Part shown: in pieces, positions 55,175 through 64,000 of the stretch
Layout of the letters: each line of letters starts with the position of its first letter
Position numbering within the stretch: the stretch's first letter is position 1
DNA from: Pseudodonghicola flavimaris
Lineage (GTDB): Bacteria; Pseudomonadota; Alphaproteobacteria; Rhodobacterales; Rhodobacteraceae
Reading direction: 5' to 3'
DNA: 64,000 nucleotides
Assembly: GCF_030164425.1 (NCBI RefSeq)
Contig: NZ_JASNJD010000024.1
Span: 1-64,000, forward strand
The notes under the pieces: generated by a model
Seen by the model: only the letters and a program-made list of their open reading frames with translations
Databases searched by the model: none
What the model was told of the DNA's origin: nothing
Position numbers and translations under genes: made by a program

Positions 55175-55627
55175 ATGTCCGGCGACAGCGATCTGATCAA
55201 GCTCTATTCGGCCCGCATTCTGGCGCTGGCCGCAGATATTCCGCATCTGGGCCGGCTCGCTGCCCCCGATGCCACCGTCAAGAAACGCTCGCCGTTGTGC
55301 GGGTCGACCATTACCGTCGATGTGACGGTAAAGGACCGGCGGATCGCCGATTTCGCCCAGGATGTGAAAGCCTGCGCACTGGGTCAGGCGGCCGCTGCCG
55401 TGGTCGGCGCCGCCGCGATCGGCCGCAGCCGGGCCGAGATCGAAAAGGCCCGCGATCAGCTCAAGGCCATGCTGAAAGAGGGCGGCCCGGTGCCCGAGGC
55501 CCCCTTTGACGGGCTGGAGGTGCTGTTGCCGGCGCGCGATTACAAGAACCGCCATGCCTCGATCCTGCTGTCGCTGGAGGCGACGGCGGAGGCGATGGCC
55601 CAGGCCGAACAGGCCGATTGTGCCTGA
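55175..55627 (+). CDS. NifU/IscU-like Fe-S scaffold protein
   Basis: A 150-aa protein with the IscU_N fold: [20 protein letters not shown], first ligand Cys in [15 protein letters not shown], second in [15 protein letters not shown], and a C-terminal [15 protein letters not shown] in place of the usual third Cys (R-x-x-C). It is the IscU-like type common in alphaproteobacteria outside suf/isc operons. Start has GAGGG 5-6 nt upstream. Confidence 0.85.
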   Translation: MSGDSDLIKLYSARILALAADIPHLGRLAAPDATVKKRSPLCGSTITVDVTVKDRRIADFAQDVKACALGQAAAAVVGAAAIGRSRAEIEKARDQLKAMLKEGGPVPEAPFDGLEVLLPARDYKNRHASILLSLEATAEAMAQAEQADCA

Positions 55628-55687
55628 CCGGCGGCGGCCCCCGGCTGCTGACCCGATGGCTGCTGCGGTGACCGGCAGGGGGCGCCG

Positions 55688-56326
55688 ATGATCCACGGGT
55701 TTCTGGAACAATTCGTGACGCTCTGGGTGGTGATCGATCCGATCGGCACCATTCCGGTGTTCATCGCCATCACCGCCGGGCTGTCGGCGGCGCAGCGGCC
55801 GCGCGTGGCGCTGCAGGCGGCGGCGGTCAGCGCCGGAGTGCTGCTGTTCTTCCTCGTCTTCGGCCAGATTCTGATCAATGCGCTGGGGATCGGGCTCAAT
55901 TCCTTTCAGGTCGCCGGCGGCATCGTGCTGTTCCTCTTCGCGCTGACGATGATCTTCGGCGAGGGCAAGACCGAGACCGACCGCCGCGATCTAGACAGCG
56001 ACGAGACCGGCAGCGCTGCGCCCAACCCGGCGATCTTTCCGCTGGCGGTGCCGTCGCTGGCCTCGCCCGGGGCGATGCTGGCCATCGTGATCCTGACCGA
56101 CAACAACCGCTTCAGCATCGCCGATCAGGCGGTGACGGCCGTCATCATGCTGGCGGTGATCGCGGTGGCCTATCTGCTGATGCGGCTGGCCGATCCGATC
56201 ATCCGGCTGATCGGCCATGCGGGATCAGCGATCGTCAGCCGGGTGATGGGCATGGTTCTGGCCTCGGTCGCGGCGAATGCGGTGCTGACGGCGCTGCTGC
56301 AGATCATCACCACCGGCCAGCTCTGA
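55688..56326 (+). CDS. MarC-family membrane protein
   Basis: A 212-aa protein with six hydrophobic helices. VTLWVVIDPIGTIPVFIAIT and FPLAVPSLASPGAMLAIVIL are MarC/UPF0056 hallmarks. Function unknown despite the multiple-antibiotic-resistance name. The 60-nt gap after the Fe-S gene allows co-transcription. Confidence 0.9.
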   Translation: MIHGFLEQFVTLWVVIDPIGTIPVFIAITAGLSAAQRPRVALQAAAVSAGVLLFFLVFGQILINALGIGLNSFQVAGGIVLFLFALTMIFGEGKTETDRRDLDSDETGSAAPNPAIFPLAVPSLASPGAMLAIVILTDNNRFSIADQAVTAVIMLAVIAVAYLLMRLADPIIRLIGHAGSAIVSRVMGMVLASVAANAVLTALLQIITTGQL

Positions 56327-56365
56327 CCCGGAAGGTCGGCTCGCGCCTTTTCCCGCAGGACACAT

Positions 56366-56403
56366 AAAAAAACCGCCGCACGTCCTGGGCAGGACGGCGG
56401 CGG
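56366..56403 (-). terminator. Leftward intrinsic terminator downstream of the SOS peptide gene
   Basis: On the minus strand CCGCCG / CGGCGG plus inner GTCCT / AGGAC form a stem with a small internal loop, followed by seven Ts. It lies 175 nt past the stop of the 40-aa peptide gene. It points leftwards, so it does not serve marC. Confidence 0.8.
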
Positions 56404-56577
56404 CAGTGATGCGTCTCTCATGCGGGATCCGGGGGACACCATAAGCGCCGGCGGACAACCGGAGCAGCAGGGATCGGGATAGGCAGGTCACCCTCGCATC
56501 GGAATGGGACAGGGATGCAAGGCGCCCCCGGCACGGAGATCGCAGGCAGAAACAGAAAACCTCGGATCAGGGCCGTC

Positions 56578-56700
56578 TCAGATCAGACCGGGCAGATGCA
56601 GCGCCGCCACCAGCATGACGACGAGGGAAACGACGCCGAGAGCATCCTGCAGCAGGGTGTCGCGATTGGTGGTCATGGCGGTCTTGATCTGGTTCAGCAT
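56578..56700 (-). CDS. 40-aa membrane peptide under a predicted LexA box
   Basis: Translated from the minus strand: MLNQIKTAMTTNRDTLLQDA, then a hydrophobic helix (residues 21-40) LGVVSLVVMLVAALHLPGLI. A charged 20-residue cytosolic head plus one membrane span. GGAG lies 8 nt before the ATG. About 90 nt upstream is GTTC-N7-GTTC, the alphaproteobacterial SOS box, with further GTTC half-sites; an intrinsic terminator lies downstream. It thus has a full transcription unit, and sits just after recG. Size, single helix and SOS control recall Caulobacter SidA and E. coli TisB, but there is no clear sequence match. Function is inference. Confidence 0.7.
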   Translation of the reverse strand: MLNQIKTAMTTNRDTLLQDALGVVSLVVMLVAALHLPGLI

Positions 56701-56788
56701 CGGGTCAACTCCATGTCGGGGCCGGTCTCAGGGCTGGGCCGGCGATGTTTGTTGACCTTTTGTTCTCATATCACGCCGAGTCGGACAA

Positions 56789-56803
56789 GAACTTTTTGAG
56801 AAC
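56789..56803 (-). promoter_or_regulatory. LexA (SOS) box, GTTC-N7-GTTC
   Basis: On the minus strand GTTCTCAAAAAGTTC, an exact fit to the alphaproteobacterial LexA site GTTC-N7-GTTC. Two more GTTC half-sites follow upstream at 56810-56813 and 56820-56823, giving four half-sites spaced 11, 10 and 10 bp. The next gene in that direction is the 40-aa peptide. Confidence 0.75.
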
Positions 56804-56962
56804 ATTTGCGAACTTTCAGGAACATCCACGACAATGAGTTGAAAAGGCTTGGGTTTTCCGGCGTCGAACATTCTCGTTTCGATCCGCAGGCAGCCATCAC
56901 GAGCAGAACCGGCACGGTGCGACTTGGACCACGTCGCGATCAGACCGCGCCCCCGCCCTTCG

Positions 56963-56997
56963 GCCCTGGAAACAATCCACCGGATCGTTTCCAGGGC
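56963..56997 (-). terminator. Hairpin just after recG
   Basis: Perfect 11-bp inverted repeat GCCCTGGAAAC / GTTTCCAGGGC with a 13-nt loop, 5 nt beyond the recG stop. No T-run, so it may be a 3'-end stabiliser or a weak terminator of ligA-recG. Confidence 0.5.
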
Positions 56998-57002
56998 GTG
57001 GC

Positions 57003-61642
<4,640 letters not shown>

Positions 61643-61676
61643 TCACAGCCCGCCTTGAAAAGATTTAAGGCCGGGC

Positions 61677-62390
61677 TCAGGCGGTGGCGGCGAGCTTTTC
61701 GGTTTCCGCCGCTTCGCGCGGATCGCGCAGGACATAGCCACGGCCCCAGACGGTTTCGATGTAGTTTTCGCCACCGGTGGCCTGCGACAGTTTCTTGCGC
61801 AGCTTGCAGATGAAGACGTCGATGATCTTCAGCTCCGGCTCATCCATGCCGCCATAGAGGTGGTTCAGGAACATCTCCTTGGTCAGCGTGGTGCCCTTGC
61901 GCAGGCTCAGAAGCTCCAGCATCTGGTATTCCTTACCGGTCAGATGCACCGGCTCGCCAGCCACTTCCACCGTCTTGGCATCCAGGTTCACCGCGATCTT
62001 GCCGGTGTGGATCACCGATTGCGAATGCCCCTTGGAGCGGCGGATGATCGCATGGATCCGCGCCACCAGCTCATCGCGATGGAAAGGTTTGGTCAGATAG
62101 TCGTCGGCACCGAAGCCAAAGCCCTTGAGCTTGCTTTCGGTATCGTCGGCGCCGGTCAGGATCAGGATCGGCGTATCGACACGGGCCAATCGAATCTGCC
62201 GCAGCACCTCATGGCCGCTCATGTCGGGCAGGTTCAGATCCAGCAGGATCAGATCGTAATCGTAGAGCTTGGCGAGGTCGATGCCCTCTTCCCCCAGCTC
62301 GGTGGTATACACATTCAGGTTGGCATGCGTCAAAATCAGCTCGATGCTTTTCGACGTTGCCGGATCGTCCTCGACCAATAGTACACGCAT
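61677..62390 (-). CDS. ctrA: Cell cycle response regulator CtrA
   Basis: A 237-aa OmpR-type regulator. Receiver: EDDP 7-10, D51 in [34 protein letters not shown]101-like [15 protein letters not shown]. Winged [43 protein letters not shown], the CtrA signature. In Rhodobacterales CtrA controls motility and gene transfer agent functions rather than being essential. A GANTC (CcrM) site lies 4 nt before its start. Confidence 0.98.
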   Translation of the reverse strand: MRVLLVEDDPATSKSIELILTHANLNVYTTELGEEGIDLAKLYDYDLILLDLNLPDMSGHEVLRQIRLARVDTPILILTGADDTESKLKGFGFGADDYLTKPFHRDELVARIHAIIRRSKGHSQSVIHTGKIAVNLDAKTVEVAGEPVHLTGKEYQMLELLSLRKGTTLTKEMFLNHLYGGMDEPELKIIDVFICKLRKKLSQATGGENYIETVWGRGYVLRDPREAAETEKLAATA

Positions 62391-62499
62391 AATGGAATCT
62401 CCGTAGAAGCCACCTCCGATAGTCGCGTTAACCTTGGCGAAAATGTGTTAATCGCGTGTTACTACCGTGATATCTGCCACGGAAGTATCACATATCAAC

Positions 62500-62778
62500 C
62501 TATGGTTGTCGATATTTTTTCAAAGCGGTCGCTTTCAGGGCCTGTTCGCCGTGTTTGGTTACCGCGCCGATCCAGGACTGAAGCTCCTCATCGCTCAGCG
62601 AATAGCGTTTTCGCGCCTCGCTTTCCGTGATCAGCCCGTAGATCACCCCGCGCACCACCGCCGCCTTGCGCGACGCGACCCAGCGCTGGGTCGATGCCGG
62701 GGGCAGATCGGCCCGTGTCATGGTCGTGCCATCCGGTAGCTTAACGGCCCGCGGTCCTTCCACTTTCTTCAGATACAT
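62500..62778 (-). CDS. sciP: DUF1153 small CtrA inhibitor SciP
   Basis: A 92-aa HTH protein: VEGPRAVKLPDGTTMTRADL, PPASTQRWVASRKAAVVRGV, YSLSDEELQSWIGAVTKHGE. It matches SciP, which binds CtrA and blocks transcription from CtrA promoters. Start MYLKKVEG has GAGG 8 nt upstream. It lies upstream of ctrA on the same strand (109-nt gap). Confidence 0.92.
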   Translation of the reverse strand: MYLKKVEGPRAVKLPDGTTMTRADLPPASTQRWVASRKAAVVRGVIYGLITESEARKRYSLSDEELQSWIGAVTKHGEQALKATALKKYRQP

Positions 62779-62846
62779 CACCAACACCTCAGAGATTCCC
62801 GCCCCAGAGATGACAGAGAGGCCTTAACCGTTGGTGAAACCGCCCC

Positions 62847-62874
62847 TTGAGAGTGTCGCAGATTTTCCTATATT
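62847..62874 (+). promoter_or_regulatory. mnmA promoter
   Basis: TTGAGA-N16-TATATT, each element 5 of 6 to consensus. Transcription would start near 62881, leaving a ~57-nt leader before mnmA. Confidence 0.7.
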
Positions 62875-62937
62875 CCGACGCACTTGCTGCTTTTGCGGCG
62901 TTCACCCCCCGACCGCGACGATCAAGGAGCCGCCGCC

Positions 62938-64000
62938 ATGGCGCTGGATACCGATACCCCGCTGAATTCGCTTGGCTTTCCCAAGCCCCCGTCCGAGACC
63001 CGGGTGGTGGTGGCGATGTCCGGCGGCGTCGACAGCTCGGTGGTGGCTGCGCATCTGGCCGCCGAAGGCTATGACGTGGTCGGCGTGACGCTGCAGCTTT
63101 ACGATCATGGCGCTGCCCTGGCCAAGAAGGGCGCCTGCTGCGCCGGCATCGATATCCATGACGCCCGCCGCGTCGCGGAGGAGCGCGGCTTTCCGCATTA
63201 CGTTCTGGATTACGAGAACATCTTCAAGGACGCGGTGATCGACGAATTCGCCGACAGCTATCTGGCCGGCGCCACCCCGGTGCCCTGCATCCGCTGCAAC
63301 GAACGGGTGAAATTCAAGGATCTGCTGGAGACGGCGAAGGATCTTGAGGCCGACTGCATGGCCACCGGCCATTACATCCAGCGCAAGATGGGTCCCAACG
63401 GGCCGGAACTGCACAGCGCCGCCGATCCGAACCGCGACCAGTCCTATTTCCTGTTCTCCACCACGCCAGAGCAGCTGGCCTATCTGCGGTTCCCGCTGGG
63501 CCATCTGCCGTCGAAGGACGCCACCCGGGCGATGGCGGCGGATTACGGGCTGGCGGTGGCCGACAAGCCCGACAGCCAGGACATCTGCTTCGTGCCGAAC
63601 GGCAATTACGCCAGCGTGATCGAGAAGCTCCGCCCCGGCGCGGCGGAACCGGGCGAGATCGTGCATGCCGACGGCCGCGTGCTGGGCACCCATGATGGGG
63701 TGATTCACTATACCATCGGCCAGCGCCGCGGGCTGGGCATCGGCGGGCTCGCCGAGCCGCTTTATGTGGTCAAGCTGGATGTCGACAAGAAACAGGTCGT
63801 GGTCGGCCCGAAAGAACTGCTCTCGACCCGGATCATCCCGGTGCGGGAGATCAACTGGTTGGGCGATGAGCCCTTCACCTCGCGTCCGGAATGGCATCTG
63901 TCGGTCAAGGTCCGCTCGACCCGGCCACCGCGCGAGGCCATCGTGCGGCCGCTGTCGCCGACCACGGCGGAGGTGGAGCTGCTGACACCGGAGGAAGGCA
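62938..64000 (+). CDS. mnmA: tRNA 2-thiouridine synthase MnmA (3' end outside window)
   Basis: 354 codons present; the gene runs off the right edge. MnmA thiolates U34 of tRNA(Lys/Glu/Gln). PP-loop [18 protein letters not shown]; catalytic Cys in [13 protein letters not shown] and second Cys in [37 protein letters not shown] lies 8 nt before the ATG. Confidence 0.97.
   Translation, partial: MALDTDTPLNSLGFPKPPSETRVVVAMSGGVDSSVVAAHLAAEGYDVVGVTLQLYDHGAALAKKGACCAGIDIHDARRVAEERGFPHYVLDYENIFKDAVIDEFADSYLAGATPVPCIRCNERVKFKDLLETAKDLEADCMATGHYIQRKMGPNGPELHSAADPNRDQSYFLFSTTPEQLAYLRFPLGHLPSKDATRAMAADYGLAVADKPDSQDICFVPNGNYASVIEKLRPGAAEPGEIVHADGRVLGTHDGVIHYTIGQRRGLGIGGLAEPLYVVKLDVDKKQVVVGPKELLSTRIIPVREINWLGDEPFTSRPEWHLSVKVRSTRPPREAIVRPLSPTTAEVELLTPEEG

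Noticed and set aside
62391-62499. Canonical CtrA box (TTAA-N7-TTAA) upstream of ctrA.
   Set aside because: TTAA half-sites are present but 20 bp apart, so the canonical spacing is not met.

Overview
The window reads as a chromosomal segment of a Rhodobacterales alphaproteobacterium (Paracoccus/Rhodobacter-like). It is uniformly GC-rich and gene-dense. Lineage markers include CtrA followed by the DUF1153 CtrA inhibitor SciP, DUF6456 and DUF6477 proteins, a DUF2849/DUF934 assimilatory sulfur operon, an alphaproteobacterial GTTC-N7-GTTC SOS box, and FNR-type TTGAT-N4-GTCAA boxes. No rRNA, tRNA, CRISPR array, insertion sequence or prophage was found. The only clearly foreign-looking piece is the first ~0.75 kb, which is AT-rich and carries an orphan HEPN-type gene.

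Layout: 0.1-1.8 kb, HEPN gene, an empty stretch with a strong hairpin, then a ribbon-helix-helix-like gene with two palindromic operators facing metY. 1.9-7 kb, metY, a SIMPL-domain protein and a large bitopic Pro/Ala-rich protein. 7.1-13.6 kb, a TRAP transporter (dctPQM) with its two-component system (dctBD) and a tandem enhancer-like site. 13.6-20.4 kb, a P450, an Lrp-type regulator and the sulfate/sulfite assimilation operon (uroporphyrinogen methyltransferase, DUF2849, sulfite reductase, CysH, DUF934), followed by a ferredoxin-NADP reductase. 20.5-22.9 kb, an MFS transporter, infC starting at ATA, and a phasin. 23.3-27.2 kb, a form II CO-dehydrogenase-like molybdenum hydroxylase. 27.3-34.6 kb, lipA, a peroxiredoxin, DUF6456/DUF6477 genes, an MttB-type methyltransferase and guaA. 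34.7-40.8 kb, a DMT exporter, a P-loop protein, metA, a hydrolase, ppk2 and a TetR regulator. 40.9-44 kb, a three-domain FkbM-FkbM-GT11 protein coupled to a GT25 glycosyltransferase. 44-46.6 kb, a truncated haemoglobin translationally coupled to a class III adenylate cyclase, then rplM-rpsI. 46.7-51.4 kb, a MocR regulator divergent to a DUF1127 gene, a SLAC1/TehA transporter with an FNR box, a thioesterase and an enoyl-CoA hydratase. 51.8-56.3 kb, trmFO, a methyltransferase, gluQ, hisI, an Fe-S scaffold protein and marC. 56.4-64 kb, a 40-aa membrane peptide under a predicted LexA box, recG, ligA, ctrA, sciP and the 5' part of mnmA.

Functional links: MetA carries Glu at position 111, the residue associated with acetyl-CoA use, which fits a MetA-MetY route (O-acetylhomoserine plus sulfide to homocysteine) fed by the sulfite reductase cluster. 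The strongest candidates for new biology are the SOS-box-controlled membrane peptide at 56.6 kb, the haemoglobin-cyclase pair at 44-45.4 kb, the FkbM-FkbM-GT11 fusion, and the DctD-like regulator that lacks both GAFTGA and the Walker A lysine.
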